The position numbers were made by a program, and so were the translations under genes. Positions 47,415 to 59,534 of a DNA stretch of 64,000 nt are shown here, in pieces. How positions within the stretch are numbered: position 1 is the stretch's first letter; every line of letters starts with the position of its first letter. Origin of the DNA: Monoplex corrugatus (lineage: Eukaryota; Mollusca; Gastropoda; Littorinimorpha; Ranellidae); assembly GCA_030674185.1 (NCBI GenBank), contig CM060305.1, positions 165,841,758 to 165,905,757 of the forward strand, given 5' to 3'. Under the pieces are notes generated by a model. That model searched no databases, was not told where the DNA came from, and worked only from the letters and a program-made list of their open reading frames with translations.

Positions 47415-47625
47415 CTTTCCAGTTGCAATTCGGGCAAGATCTTCCAGTTGCAATTCGAGCAAGACCTTCCATTTGCAATTCAGGCAAGACCATCCAGTTA
47501 CAATTCGGGCAAGATCTTCCAGTTGCAGGTTGGGCATCCTAATCATTTGGCAAGATCTTCCAGTTACAATTCAGGCAAGATCATCCAGTTGCAGGTTGGG
47601 CATTCTAATCATTTGGCCATCATGC
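47415..47625. repeat. 24-25-bp imperfect repeat patch
   Basis: TTCCAGTTGCAATTCGGGCA-AGATC-like units are repeated about six times. TTGGGCATCCTAATCATTTGG is inserted twice, so the patch has a second-order repeat. Confidence 0.85.
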
Positions 47626-48639
47626 ACATCACTAGGAAATTATATTTGCTGTGCTGTTTTCTGTTACCTCTTTCACTTTTTAGTGGATCTTGATTTGCAG
47701 TGTGATAACCTTCGTGGTTCAGCTAAGTTTGACTGTAAAAGACAGAATAATCTGAATACTTTTTCTTGTGTATGTGTGTGCTGGGGTGGGTGGGCTTTGG
47801 AGTAATCTGTGTTATAGGCAACAGTTTTCTGCACTTTCACTTGAGCTGTGTGTTTGTGAACAACACTATTAAGTTAAGAATACAAGATTTTGAACATGTA
47901 ATGGTTTGTATGGCAGTGAGGACTTATATGTGTTTGTGGTGATAATGTTTCTGGTTAACAGTTGAGTAGTATTGACAGTTATTACAGTCATTGCACATTA
48001 TGTTTTCTGGTTAGCATAGTGAAGAATCAGTGTCATCAGCTTTAAATTTTGTATGTATACGGTCACTATTTTCTGATAGAATGTATTCATGATTTATCAT
48101 TTTGCTTTTAGAAAAGGAGTTTCAAAGAAATTTGGTTCCCACTTTCTTTAGTGCTGCAAGCTGACAAACAAGCTTAGAAAGAGGGACAGAGGGATGGAAA
48201 TTTATTGGAAGAAATTTGACAACAAACAAAGACAAATTTATTGAGAATCTGATTTCTTTGCTGCATTTTTAATTCATTGTGTGAAGGGGGAGATTTCTGA
48301 CAGTGCATTGGAAAGTTGTGGATATTTCATAATTTTGAGAGTTTAAGATTGTTGGGTTGGTGGGGTTTTTTTCCAGTAAGGTAGATATAATGCAGAACAA
48401 ATTAAGGGGAGTTGGGAAGCTACAGAATTCTTTTACTTGTATCATTTCTGAAATAATTAGGTTTGAGTCACTAGATCATCAGTAACTCAGTTTGTGGAAA
48501 ACCTGTTTTAAAATTTGATAGTTGTTAAGCACCCATTCCATTTCCCATTAGAAAGAGGGCAAATACAAGAATCATTTCATCACAGAATTACATTTCACTT
48601 CATAATTGAATGGTTTTGAGGTTGTAGAATTTGTTACGT

Positions 48640-49012
48640 TACATTATATATCCCAAGAGCCTGTATGTTGTAGGGCCACCACTGGTGACTTTGCATCATG
48701 TTTCCTCCATCTCTCCCATTCCTCTTGCCACTCTCAGGGAATTGCTGAAGTTCAATTTTGGATGATGTCTTGCCACCTGTTCTTCTGTTATCTTCTTCCT
48801 TTCCCTGGGCCTATACCAAGTAGGACTGTCTTTGCAAAGCTTGAGGATGTGATGTTCCAAACCACTTCATTTTGGGTCTTTTTATTATGTCGTCAGGTCA
48901 TCAGATTGGCCATTTGCTGGTTTCATTATTCTGTGTACTTGTTGGTGATTTGGTTGGTGTATAAGATGTGTAGAATCTTTGGACAGCACCCCCCTCGTTC
49001 ATGGTTTGGATC
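48640..49012 (-). pseudogene. LINE C-terminal remnant
   Basis: On the minus strand, with frameshifts, the sequence reads KRPKMKWFGTSHPQALQRQS, then GPGKGRR-QKNRWQDIIQN, then EWERWRKHDAKSPVVALQHT. These follow the end of RTE/BovB-like LINE proteins ((R)xxMRWFGHVxRSxxLAKTVL, GxRRRGRQxKxWxDNI, NREEWRxLVxKSSVVPQR). At least two stops and two frame changes show that it is dead. Confidence 0.6.
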
Positions 49013-49547
49013 CTCTTCTGTAAGTTAGGTGCCACAGTTCACGTTTATTGAAGGAAAGGAGAACAGATGTGACATGGGAGTGTATAATTCTTATTTTAAT
49101 TTTAGAGATGAATTATAGAATTCGTATGTAGAAAAATTCTAAACATTGGTATTCTCAGGATCAGATGGGTTTTCCCACCATTGTTCAGGAACCAGGGCAA
49201 CAGAAGTATCCATGAAAATCACGTGAAGCATCACATTTATTGATGCCTGTACTCTGGTAACAAGTAAGAAATGTTGTGAGGTTTTGATTTTTTTAATGCC
49301 TTTATTGATAGATTGATGAATAGAGAGATTTACAGGGAGGAAATTTGACAATAAGCAAAAAATGTTCTAGGATTCTGATTTTTATGTGTAAAATGTATTA
49401 AGGTTCTGATTCTTATTTGTATTGATGGATTGATCAGGTGATTTTGTATATATATATTTAGCTTTCTGTTCTGATTTGATTGATTGATTTGATCGATTGA
49501 TTTATTTGATGATCTGTGTACTTATTTATTGAGCGTTTTGTTTAAAG

Positions 49548-49759
49548 AGTTGGAGTCTGAGGAGAACCTGCAGGAGAAACGCATCACACGCGTTCTGACC
49601 ACGGACTTCCCACAGTACTTTGCCCTGGTGTCGCGAGTCAAGCAGGAGGCGGCAGTGATTGGCTATGAGGGTGGTGTGCTGTCTTCAACTGTGGTGCCCC
49701 AGGTGCAGGCTGTGTTGCCTGAGGGAACACTCACCAAACCCATCAGAGTCGGCCTGCAG
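49548..49759 (+). CDS. ank: Ankyrin exon: end of ZU5-N and start of ZU5-C
   Basis: This 212-nt exon enters with 2 nt and leaves in phase 0 (CTGCAG|GTCAGA). It encodes [51 protein letters not shown] and [10 protein letters not shown]. The FPQYFA-VSR-KQE and GPEGG-LSSTVVPxVQ-type motifs are the start of the second ZU5 domain. It aligns without gaps to vertebrate ankyrins. The choice of AAAG|AG over the alternative AG two bases later is set by the phase of the preceding exon. Confidence 0.96.
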
Positions 49760-50278
49760 GTCAGAATTTGAGGATGTAGTTTTCTTACTAAGTCAGCTAA
49801 TTTTGTGGATGGGGTGGTAAGAAAGGGGATTGTATCATGCGTGTGTGTGTGTGTGGTGTGTGTATGGGCATGGATATGCTTGTTTTGTGTTTGTTTTCAT
49901 GGTGTGTTTACATGCTCATTCATTTTCACAGCAGTTTTGTTTTCATGTGTGTTGTCAGTTCAGCTCTGACAGTCATTGTTTTTTTGTGTATTTGTTATTT
50001 TAGTTGTGAAGACAGTGCAGTTATTATTGTTGTAAAATGATTTTGTTAAACTCAAATATAATGATATTGGTTTAAATGTGATTTTTGTGTTTGTATTTTA
50101 GATATGGGAAGAATTGGCTGTTCTATAGATTAAAAAGAAATATTTATAATTTCTCGTAGAGTAGAAGGTAATTATGAGTCTTGCTATATGCCTTGAATAG
50201 TTCCAAGATTTATGTACTTGAAAGCTTTTTGATGGTTTTCAGCTATAAGAAAACTGCTACATGTTATGTTTATTTATT

Positions 50279-50590
50279 GCAACATAGTAACAGTCAAATG
50301 CATTATATGTTGGAAATGGCTGACCACATAGTAACAGTCAAATGCGTTACAGTTGGAAGTGGCTGACCACATAGTAACAGTCAAATGCGTTATATGTTGG
50401 AAGTGGCTGACCACATAGTAACAGTCAAATGCGTTATATTTTGGAAGTGGCTGACCACATAGTAACAGTCAAATGCGTTATATGTTGGAAGTGGCTGACC
50501 ACATAGTAACAGTCAAATGTGTTATATGTTGGAAGTGGCTGACCACATAGTAACAGTCAAATGTGTTATATGTTGGAAGTGGCTGACCTC
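50279..50590. repeat. 43-44-bp minisatellite, 7 copies, next to a splice acceptor
   Basis: The unit contains CCACATAGTAACAGTCAAAT, GCGTTATATGTTGGAAGTGG and CTGA. The last copy ends at about 50587, only ~20 nt before the acceptor TTGTTCCCAG of the next exon. The branch-point region is therefore inside repeat sequence (each unit offers GGCTGAC). Confidence 0.95.
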
Positions 50591-50609
50591 ACATGAATCT
50601 TGTTCCCAG

Positions 50610-50814
50610 GCCCAGCCCATTGCTCCTGAACTTGTGGCCAAGTTGCTGGGTAACCGTGTGGCTGTGAGCCCCATTGTGACAGTGGAGCCCAGACGTCGCA
50701 AATTCCACAAGCCCATCACTCTCACCATTCCTGTGCCCAAGGCTGCCCAAAAGGGTATGATCAACCAGTATGGGGCAGACAGACCTACTCTCCGTCTGCT
50801 CTTCAGCTTGGCAG
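50610..50814 (+). CDS. ank: Ankyrin exon: ZU5-C domain and start of UPA
   Basis: This 205-nt exon enters in phase 0 after TTGTTCCCAG and leaves with 1 nt (GGCAG|GTGGGT). It encodes [46 protein letters not shown] and [10 protein letters not shown]. The [12 protein letters not shown] motif is diagnostic of the ankyrin ZU5-C domain. The LRLLFSLA end is where UPA begins in vertebrate ankyrins (LRLLCSITG). There are no gaps over the conserved part. Confidence 0.97.
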
Positions 50815-51811
50815 GTGGGTGATTCTCTTTCAATTCATGTCTTTTTTTCATCCTTGACTTGTCTACCCTTTCCTATTGTGTCCAGAAAGGATGAACATTT
50901 CCTGTGCAAGCTCGTATTGTCCCTGCTTTCTGCTGTTCTCTTGTAATCTTGTCAACTGTCTTCCTGTTTTTTTCAGGGTGGGGAGAAGAGTGATTTCTTT
51001 GTTCTGCTTGATTATATATCATGTTTTTAAAACAAGTAATCTCTTTGATATTAATCTTGTACATTGCTTCACACTTTGTATATTTGACTCGCTGAAGCAG
51101 AATTGCTGTTCGCCTTGAATGTTTGAGATTGTTTTTTAGCTTTACATTTGCAAAATTTCTTTTTCTAACACTTTAATGTAACGCTGCTATATCTGATACA
51201 TTCATAAAGATCATGCTCCAAAAATATACATGCAGTAATTAATAACTTATTAAAAAAGTTACTGGTCTTGACTCAAGGATGCGTTCTATACTGTTACTGC
51301 TGTATGTCCCTGGCTTTGAACATCAATATATTATTAGTTAATGAGTATTGCATTGTATTGTACCGTACAGTATTACACTGTGACGTATTGCATTGTATTG
51401 TATAATGTGTCTATGTGTTGTGTCTACTGGTCCAGTCTTGTGGTATCATGAGGCAGGCTGACTGCTGAATGATATATAGTACAGATTTAATGTGATAAAT
51501 AGTTTTTGTTTTGTATTGTTCATCAAATTTGAATTCAGAAACAAAAGGTTTACTTTTATCCACTGCTGCTTAAGATATAGTGTTCACAAAAAATGCGTGT
51601 TTTCAAATGAGCTCTGTTTAAAGCATGTTGATTTGTCTGCTTCCCGGTTTGAGTTAAGATGTGTCCTTTGAATTTTGTTGTGTTTGAGAATGGTGAGACG
51701 TGTAATGGATTGTGACATCTGCTATGCTTTGTCATGGTTTGTGATGTGCTCATGGTTTTTGCTCTAATCTCTTTGTGTCTCCTGTCTTTGTGCTATCTTC
51801 ACTGCGGCTAG

Positions 51812-51835
51812 GCAACAACCACTCTAGTAACAGAG
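51812..51835 (+). CDS. ank: Candidate 24-nt in-frame ankyrin microexon
   Basis: It is flanked by a pyrimidine-rich acceptor (GCTATCTTCACTGCGGCTAG) and a donor ACAGAG|GTAACT. It enters after the 1 nt left by the exon ending at 50814 and leaves 1 nt, so it preserves frame. It inserts GNNHSSNR between SLA and ADPTPTNW, in a surface loop near the start of UPA. It has no stop and a neutral, glycosylation-like NxS composition that has no meaning in the cytoplasm; S-S could be phosphorylated. It is not needed for the family alignment, so it would be an optional exon. Confidence 0.55.
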
Positions 51836-52157
51836 GTAACTCATTCCTTCCCTTCCTTTTCTTTTTCTTTTCCACCAGGACTTTTTCTAACTTAATACTA
51901 CCCTTTCATAACTTTTTCATTTTACTCACTGTATTATAGATTTCTGCTTACTGCTTGCTTTTGCTTTTGGAATTGTTAGTAAGTGTTCAGTAGTCATAGT
52001 TTTGTGTTCATTTGTTTTTAGTTTTCTCTTTCACACCTTTAGACTACATTTAATCGAAAGCTTGTAATCAACTTCTTGACAGTAAGCCTTGTTGTGTTTG
52101 TTTATTGTGTCTTTTTGTTTGATAGAAGTTAGAATAATATATTTATTATTATATCTC

Positions 52158-52260
52158 TTCTCTCTCTCTCTCTGTCTCTCTCTCTTTCTCTCTCTGTCTC
52201 TCTCACTCCTCACGTCTCTCTCGCTCACTCTCTCCCCACCCTCCTTCCCCTTTATGTCTC
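52158..52260. repeat. CT-rich low-complexity tract
   Basis: CTCTCT and CTGTCT runs passing into CCACCCTCC. Confidence 0.85.
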
Positions 52261-52738
52261 CCCTCCCTTTCTGTCTGGCCTTGAGTGTATCCTGTTTTTT
52301 AAACAAAGGGAGATAATGAGTATGTATATCATGTTGGCACCAATTTCAGAGCTAGATATGACCACCTTTATTCAAACTCGTGCAGTTTCGAAAAAATTCC
52401 TTAATATTGTTTTTTGAATATGAACAGTGTGCCAAATGTGCTTAGAAGGTTTTGTGTGTGTGTGTGTGCGTGATGGTGTTGGGTGGTGCGCATGCACCTC
52501 TGTGTGTGTGCTTGTTTGTTTAGTTGTTTTTGGGCTGTCTTAACGAATGAATCTGCCCCAGATTCTTTGCTTGTGTGCTGATATCGTGGATGATTATTCA
52601 GTCGATAAGTTTAAACTCAATGACATAATTTTTGGGTCCCAGTGGCTACGTTCATTAAAAATTGGTCACAGATGATGTTTTTTATAATATAGTGACAGTG
52701 CAGTTTATTTTCAACATCATCTTTTGCGCTGGGTTTAT

Positions 52739-52984
52739 CAGGCTGGGTAACTCTCAGCCGATCTGCTAATTTCAGCGGATGAACTCCTAGTTTCAGAGGG
52801 AAAACAAAATTTTCAGAGGAAATATTACTGAATTATTGTATTTGCCATCAGGAAATGCATCCATAATGCCTCAAAATTACAGAAATTCTCCAGCTTCTGG
52901 GGGACAAAGCACCCCAGCAGGGACGTTGCCCCTGGACCCCAGCCAATTTTCAGAGGAACCTATCTTCTTCTCTTACCCAGCCTG
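52739..52984. mobile_element. 246-bp MITE with 12-bp terminal inverted repeats and target duplication
   Basis: The element starts CAGGCTGGGTAA and ends TTACCCAGCCTG, a perfect 12-bp inverted repeat. It is bounded on both sides by GTTTAT (52733-52738 and 52985-52990), a 6-bp target-site duplication. Inside are GGGGGACAAAGCACCCC and GTTGCCCCTGGACCCC, a motif type I recall from dispersed repeats of marine animals (unverified). It has no transposase. An exon-like open frame through its centre is part of the element. The superfamily is unassigned. Confidence 0.75.
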
Positions 52985-53050
52985 GTTTATATGTTTTCCT
53001 TTGAATACTTTTTGTAGGTTTTAGAATATTGGGGAAACTGTTTGATAGTG

Positions 53051-53155
53051 TTATGTGCATATTCAGAATTATCCTGTTAATTTGAGTCTGATATGCATAT
53101 TCAGAATTTCCCTGTTAATTTGAGTCTGATATGCATATTCAGAATCACCATGTTA
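53051..53155. repeat. 46-bp direct repeat, about 2.3 copies
   Basis: ATGTGCATATTCAGAATT, CCTGTTAATTTGAGTCTGAT and ATGCATATTCAGAAT recur in tandem. Confidence 0.85.
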
Positions 53156-53334
53156 TATATGCATGATACTCACATGGTTGGGATGTTGGACTTTCTAGTC
53201 GTCAGGTCTGAGTGTGATCCTGCATGGTTAGATAGAGTAGATGCTTTCAAGCTCAACTTTCAACTGCTGTTGTCTTTTTATTTGTTCATTTTAATGTTTT
53301 TCTATTTCAGTGTAATGAAGTCACCTCTTGCCCC

Positions 53335-53365
<31 letters not shown>

Positions 53366-55102
53366 ATATGAAAGAGTAAGTTTGAGGAAGAGGAAAATTA
53401 CGGAAATGGGAAGGGAATGTGTAAGGACAAAAAACATTTTTGTCTATCAGTAGGCCTACTTTTTTAAGCCTTTTTTTTTTCTTCTCCTCTCTTTCTTGAG
53501 GCATTTTGTTTTTCTTTCTTTCTTCTAGTTATTCTTCTGCCCCATTATTTGCACCAGTGTTATGTTATGTCATGATGATGATGATGGTTCCATCATAGAT
53601 TTAGACTCATGACAGGGTTGATTCTACACATCTTTACATATTTTAGGCTAGAGAGCTAAACATCTTCAGCATTGGTCAGGAAATTTGGGAGCATGGTGAA
53701 TGATTGACAATGGATTGTGTAGCTCCAATTGTCCCAGTATGGTTCCAGTTTATCTACAAGCCTGTATGATACTGAACATTTTGAGTAGTAGCTGGTTAAG
53801 GCTGAACAAAAATGTGCTGTATGTTGACAGATAACCTCTTTAGATATACCTGGTTTAGGATTGGCATAAAAGTAGACTTTGTGTGGTCCGTTTGTCAAGG
53901 TTCTGATTGCGGAAGAAGTTTAAAGCTTGTTCTTCCTTTCCATTCTGAACATTTTGTTTTGTGTTGTAGGGCCATACGGTGCTAGTTTTGAGTGATAATA
54001 GTTTGTTAGTAGTTTGTTCAAGAGGGATTCACTGCACCCGGAAAACTCCATATGCACTCCACCGAAGCCTGCGCAAAACCCTATGCGCTGGCAAGGTCTT
54101 GAAGAAAGGTCTTTGGCAATGAAATTAATTACAGTATCTACTGATTAATTATCATTTTTTTCATGTTTGTTTGTACTTGGATTGTATTGTCATTGTTTGT
54201 GGCCTGTACCATATGGATGTGTATGCACACACACTTGATGACTATTCATTTCTCTACCATGCAGATATGTACTCTCTCCTGCTTTGCTGCCTGGAAAATT
54301 GATGACTGTTCCTTTGTGCTCTGTGTGGGCGAGATACATCCTTGCTTCTAATATCAAAAAGTTAATTTTTGTTTATTTCATTTTGAACACAGTAATATTT
54401 ATAGAGGAATAATTTCTACTGACCTGTTTACTGTTTGCTTTGGGTGCACAGAAATACACATTTCAGCATAATTGTATTCTTGTTCATTAAAAAATACCAT
54501 TTATACATTTTAGTACTGTTTTTGTTGGCAAATTCAAGCTGATGTGATTGAAGCTGTTCCTTTACTTTGTGATGAAAAGATGCTGCTGCAGTTTAAAGCG
54601 ATGTTCACTTGGTCAGATGCTTGCTGGCATTGGTGCACACCACTGGCACTGGTGCATGCCCTGGCACTCTGCCTCAGGCAAGTTGTAACCAGCTACAGAC
54701 GTACTTGGCTTTGCATAATCCCTGGATTAAAAAGAAGAGAAAAATGGCTGCTTCAAAGAAGGTACCAAAAGCAGTTCATGAAATCAACAAGGAAAATGTG
54801 TGAGGAGAGAATGTTAGGCTTACCTCTGAAAGAAGAGGTAAAATTTACAGTCCTATGTTTATGGCTTCATACTACAAGAATTTCCTGTGTTTGGTGCACT
54901 CAAGAAAGTTAGGAAGTTATGCATTTTACTAGCACAACTTGAATGAAATTTAATTATGACAGCTGAATACTGCAGTTTGTTGATTTGTTGTCTGTTGGTG
55001 ATATTGCAACTATTGCCATTCAGATTGCACACATTTCAGGCTCAGTCATGCACACAGCAAATCTTGTGTTCAACAGGTCTGATACTTAAGAGCTAGAAAA
55101 GC

Positions 55103-55126
55103 CCCCCCCCCCCCCCCCCCCCCCCC
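55103..55126. repeat. Poly-C tract
   Basis: A run of about 24 C bases. The assembled length may be unreliable. Confidence 0.9.
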
Positions 55127-55675
55127 AAAGTCCTCGTGTTAGAGCATCAGCTTTTTCAGAAGTTCCTGTTGTCTAAATACGTTTGTGTGTTCAGTCACCC
55201 AGGGAGTTTGGAAAAGGTTCAGCCATTTCTCTTTTGCTTGCTTCTTTGCATCCTTTTGATAAGGCACGGATTTGTTCACCTTACAAAAGTGTCAAAAAAG
55301 TCAAAAATGTTTATGGTGTACATAAACATTTCAGCAGTTCTTTTGTTTTTGTTTTTTTCCTGATGTCAGTACCAAAGATAATGATAAATAGAATTCTTAC
55401 TGTATTCGCAAGACATTTGAATTGAAAAAAATGATGACTTCATACTTGTGTTAAGTTTTGTAGTTGTTATTATTTTCAGTCATCATTTCATGTTAGGAAA
55501 TGAAACTGTGAGGGGTTATGACCAAAATGAGTAAATCATGAATTGTCCCATCTCTCTTCCCTCTTTTATACCCCCCCCCCCCCTTCAAGTTAGTGTGTAC
55601 ATCTGGCTGTACATGTATCTGTACAACTGTCTGTGGCAGGCCATGGCCAAAATACCAAAATAAAGAATTCTTTGC

Positions 55676-55678
<3 letters not shown>

Positions 55679-55754
<76 letters not shown>
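55679..55754. repeat. (CT)n microsatellite
   Basis: About 36 CT units with one CCT interruption. Confidence 0.95.
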
Positions 55755-55755
<1 letters not shown>

Positions 55756-56317
55756 GTCCCTTCTCCCCTCTTTCTTCCCTCCCTCTTTTCTTGTTCTCTC
55801 CCCCCTGCTTCCACTGTCTGTCCATCTAATCTTTATAGATCTTTAGTTTCTCTTCACTAGTTGTTTAAGGTGTAACATGTGAATTATTGTTAAGTTTAAA
55901 TCCTTGTTTTTTTTGTTTGTTTGTTTGTTTTTAACCGCATGACAAGGATCTTTTGACATGGACTCCGGCATTGAAATGCAGTTTCCTTTATTTTTATAAT
56001 GAATATGAAGGAGATGCGCTGTTTCTAACTTTGTTGGTGGCTATTTGATTTTTTCCCTGTCTGTGAAATTCAGTTGCTTATACCCATCTCCTTTTTTGAA
56101 ACTGATTTGTTCATTTGTTTGTCCATTTGTTCTCTGCAGCTTCATTCTTTGACAAATTGTGTTGTTGCTGAAGCTGTATTAAAGTTTGATCATTTTCCTT
56201 CTTTGAAGAGTATTTTCACATCATGTATTTTGAGTTAATATCGGTTGGGCATGTAAATTGAACATAAATATTGATCTGCATGTAATGTAGTTTGATTTTT
56301 CAGGTACAAAATATCCT

Positions 56318-56437
56318 TAATAAACTTATAATAATTACAATATTTATATAGCGCAAAATCTTGATAAAATAAAATCTAAGTGCTGAAACAGACGCACGCA
56401 CGCACGTACGCACACACAGGCACGCACGCGCACACAC

Positions 56438-56523
<86 letters not shown>

Positions 56524-56538
56524 ACGCACGCACGCATG
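56318..56538 (+). repeat. AGCGC-type dispersed repeat fragment leading into (CA)n
   Basis: TAATAATTACAATATTTATATAGCGC, split here as TAATAATTAC and AATATTTATATAGCGC, is followed by AAATCTTGATAAAATAAAAT and TCTAAGTGCTGAAAC. A CpG-rich ACGCACGCACG edge and about 60 CA units come next. It is related to the copies at 11986, 25836 and 27905. Confidence 0.6.
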
Positions 56539-56828
56539 GCTATAAATGGGGAGAAAGAATAAAAGCAATAAAAGCAAGAATAAAAGCAATGGAAAATTAT
56601 AGAGAGCAGTAGGCTGGACTTTTTTGGGTTTTTTGTTTTTGTGTTCATGATTTTCTGGCATGTTTTTGATCATTTTTCAGAAACACATGTTACACATTAA
56701 GAGGTGTGTTTAAAAAAAGTAGTGACCACACTTTGTATTTCAAAGCAGATTGTATCAAGTGCACAATACATGTTGAGTTTGGGTGACTGGAGATTGTGCT
56801 AAAGAAGGAGAGTTTTTTTATTGTTAAT

Positions 56829-56892
56829 ATGTATGTGTGTGTATGTGTGTGTGTGTGTGTGGTGTGTGTGTGCGTGCGTGTGCGTGTGCGTG

Positions 56893-56928
<36 letters not shown>

Positions 56929-57204
56929 CATGTGTGTGATGGTAGTATATGAGATGCTTGAGTGTTTTGTGGACAAAACATGGCAGCAGTGCTGTGATCC
57001 AGAAAAGTTCATCAAGAAGCAAGGTTTTGTCTTGATAGCTGCACACAACCAAGTTCTCCTCTTGTGCTAGCTGAAGTATTCAGGCAAAGCTGATATAATG
57101 TCAAGATGCTGTCTTGCTCACATTCTTCAGATTGCTTTCTTTGAGGTTTTACTTAAAGACGTTATAATTGTGAGTTTATCTAGTCTAGTTATTTTTCTGT
57201 CATT

Positions 57205-57271
<67 letters not shown>
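56829..57271. repeat. Two (TG)n microsatellites
   Basis: TG-rich tracts at 56829-56939 (with GCGTGCGTG and GTGCATG interruptions) and a pure tract at 57207-57271. Confidence 0.95.
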
Positions 57272-58402
57272 ACTTTTCTAAAGATGCTTAAGTGAACAGA
57301 CTATGACAGAAAAGAAGAAGAGGAAAAAGAACTCTTCAAACATATTGTGACAAACCTGGTCATGTTGCTGTGTTACTGGTTTTGATCTTAATACCAGGCA
57401 AAGAGCTGTGAATCTTTGCTGAATTCTTTCTGTCCATATCATTTGAACCTAGACATAACAGAATGTGATGGGAAACAAGCAAGAAGCATCACCTTGTTTT
57501 TGTGGATAAGGACAGATTGCTTATATTTAATAACTTGAGTGGGAAATGGTTTAGGGAGAGAGAAGGGGGTGGAAGAGAGGAGTAGGGACTGGTTACAAAG
57601 TTTATTCATGAGAACAGGAGACGAAAGCTTGGTGTGACTGTGAAAGTGTTGTGGTGATGTTGAAATTTTGAAGTGATGAGTACAGTGTTTGGATGTTAGT
57701 GAAAATATGGAATAGTGGATACAGTTTTTTGGTTGGTTTATTTATTTGTTTGTTTGTTTCCTCCTCATAATTCATTTCTAATAGAATTGATGTTGGCATG
57801 GCTTCAGATTCATTTAGTTAGTGAGTCCTGTGCAATATTTGTTCCCATTTTTGTAACATTGTTCCCACATTTCAGAATATTCACTTGTAGATTAGGGAAC
57901 GAAAATGTGGCAAGAAAATGAAAATTGATACAGAACAAAAATCAACGAGAAGACAATTCAGCATTTGTGCATCTGACAGGTTATTTCTGAATTTCTTCTT
58001 TTGCATTTTATAAACAAAAGCAGCAGACTAAAGAAACAAAACAAACACGGATGACAAAAACAGTGGCACTATATACTATGTTCATGTGGTCAATAACTTG
58101 TTTGCATAGGAAAATAATATTGGGATAGTGGTGAATGCTTCTGATATAGTTGTTTAAGTAGTGAAAACGTTGGGGTGCTAATAGAAATGCGGAATATTGA
58201 ATGCTGTTGTTTATGGGGTGTTCTAGTGGTGATGCACGTACTGAAAGGATGGTATATGGGATGAAAGTTTGAAGTAAAGTGTATGGGCAGTTGTACAGTT
58301 TTGGTGATGGCAGTATATAACAGATTAAGGACAGACCATTAGGAATAATGGATACAGCAGTTTGTACAATGTTGGTGATAATGATGACCATGGTGTGTGC
58401 AG

Positions 58403-58499
58403 CGGACCCCACCCCAACCAACTGGGAGGACATCACAGAGAACAAGCCCATCACCCTGGTCAATGACTGTGTCTCCTTCACCACCACTGTTTCTGCCAG
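58403..58499 (+). CDS. ank: Ankyrin exon: UPA domain, part 1
   Basis: This 97-nt exon enters with 2 nt (G|CG, Ala) after TGTGTGCAG and leaves with 2 nt (GCCAG|GTAGGC). It encodes [19 protein letters not shown] and [13 protein letters not shown]. The W-E-D-I-T...CVSFTT-VSAR pattern is characteristic of ankyrin UPA. Confidence 0.97.
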
Positions 58500-59534
58500 G
58501 TAGGCATTGCCAGCCTCATCTACAGAAACCAAAATTATGCTCATGGTGATTGATAAAGAAAATGTTTTCAGATGGCATTTGCACAATCAGTATATGTATA
58601 ATATGTAGAATTACCAAGATTTTGTCATGGAGATTTGCTCTGAATGGTATCGTAAATTAAATATTTTTGAATGAAAAGGGGGGGGGGGGGGCTGGTAAGT
58701 TTCCACATGTTAATTTTGATATCTTTGTATGGACAAATATATTCAGTTTAATTCAGCATATAACAAGCACTATAAAATATTTAGATATGAATTGATGGAT
58801 AAATTTAGTATGACAAAATTAAATTAGATTTAAATTCTGTCATTTTTTATAAAACATACTAGCACTTACAAAAAATGTTTTAATTAGTATCTCATAAAAA
58901 CTCTGCTTAGATCTCTTATTTCTGTGTACAGCAATTTTTGTTAGATTACAGAAGAAACTGTTTACTTGTTTCAGGCACAATGTCCTGTTCTCCTCTCCTG
59001 TTTACTATGGTTAAATCGTTTAATCTGTTGGAACTGGGCTTTGTATTCCAGTGTCTTTATAGAGAAAATTTGTTTTAAGTTATTTCTCATTCAGAATTAG
59101 TATTGTAATGGCGGTTAACGTGACAGCAAGCAGCATCAGATGATCATTTCATAACATCTGAAGCGTTGACTTTTAATAAGTAGTGTTTTGTGAAGTTCAT
59201 GATTTTGTATTTTATGTATTGGCACATGTTATGCACACATGTAAAAGTCAGAGTCCTCCGTGGTGTGAGATAATCAGGTTGTAGAATAGCTATATGTATT
59301 TATGAAAATTGCCCTATTTTCTGTAACCTTTGAAGACAACACAGAACAAAGAACATTAAGTTATACCCACAGAATACAACAAAAATGTCAAACTGCAAGC
59401 CTTCACATTTGTAAAAGAGATGCTAAAAAAAAAAAACCTCTTTTAAAAGTGTTGTTAAAAAGTTCTTTTGAAAAGTGTTTGTTTGCTTTTGTTTTTTAGA
59501 CATGTGTGAATTTTTTTTGTGCCATCTGTTTCAG
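58500..59534 (+). other. 1.0-kb intron
   Basis: AT-rich, with a G-run at 58679-58691. It ends ATCTGTTTCAG. No other feature is seen. Confidence 0.85.

Larger units (their letters stand above)
45412..49547 (+). other. Intron within the ZU5 region
   Basis: About 4.1 kb ending TTTGTTTAAAG. It holds a short TG/GC microsatellite (45908-45955), a 24-25-bp repeat patch (47415-47625) and a LINE tail on the minus strand (48640-49012). The remainder is AT-rich with no supported gene. Confidence 0.8.
50815..58402 (+). other. 7.6-kb intron in UPA, containing the candidate microexon
   Basis: The intron contains the microexon 51812-51835, a CT-rich patch (52158-52210), a 246-bp inverted-repeat element, poly-C (55103-55126), CT, CA and TG microsatellites, and an AGCGC-type repeat at 56318. 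Stretches 50815-51811, 52990-55100 and 57300-58402 have no supported gene. Confidence 0.8.

Noticed and set aside
52836..53024. Exon-like frame SGNASIMPQNYRNSPASGG after an AG
   Set aside because: It lies inside the 246-bp MITE defined by TIRs and target duplication, and its phase and sequence do not fit ankyrin.
54544..54912. 122-codon frame with mixed K/R-rich end
   Set aside because: No recognisable family and no splice logic with the ankyrin exons. Adjacent frames look equally (un)convincing.
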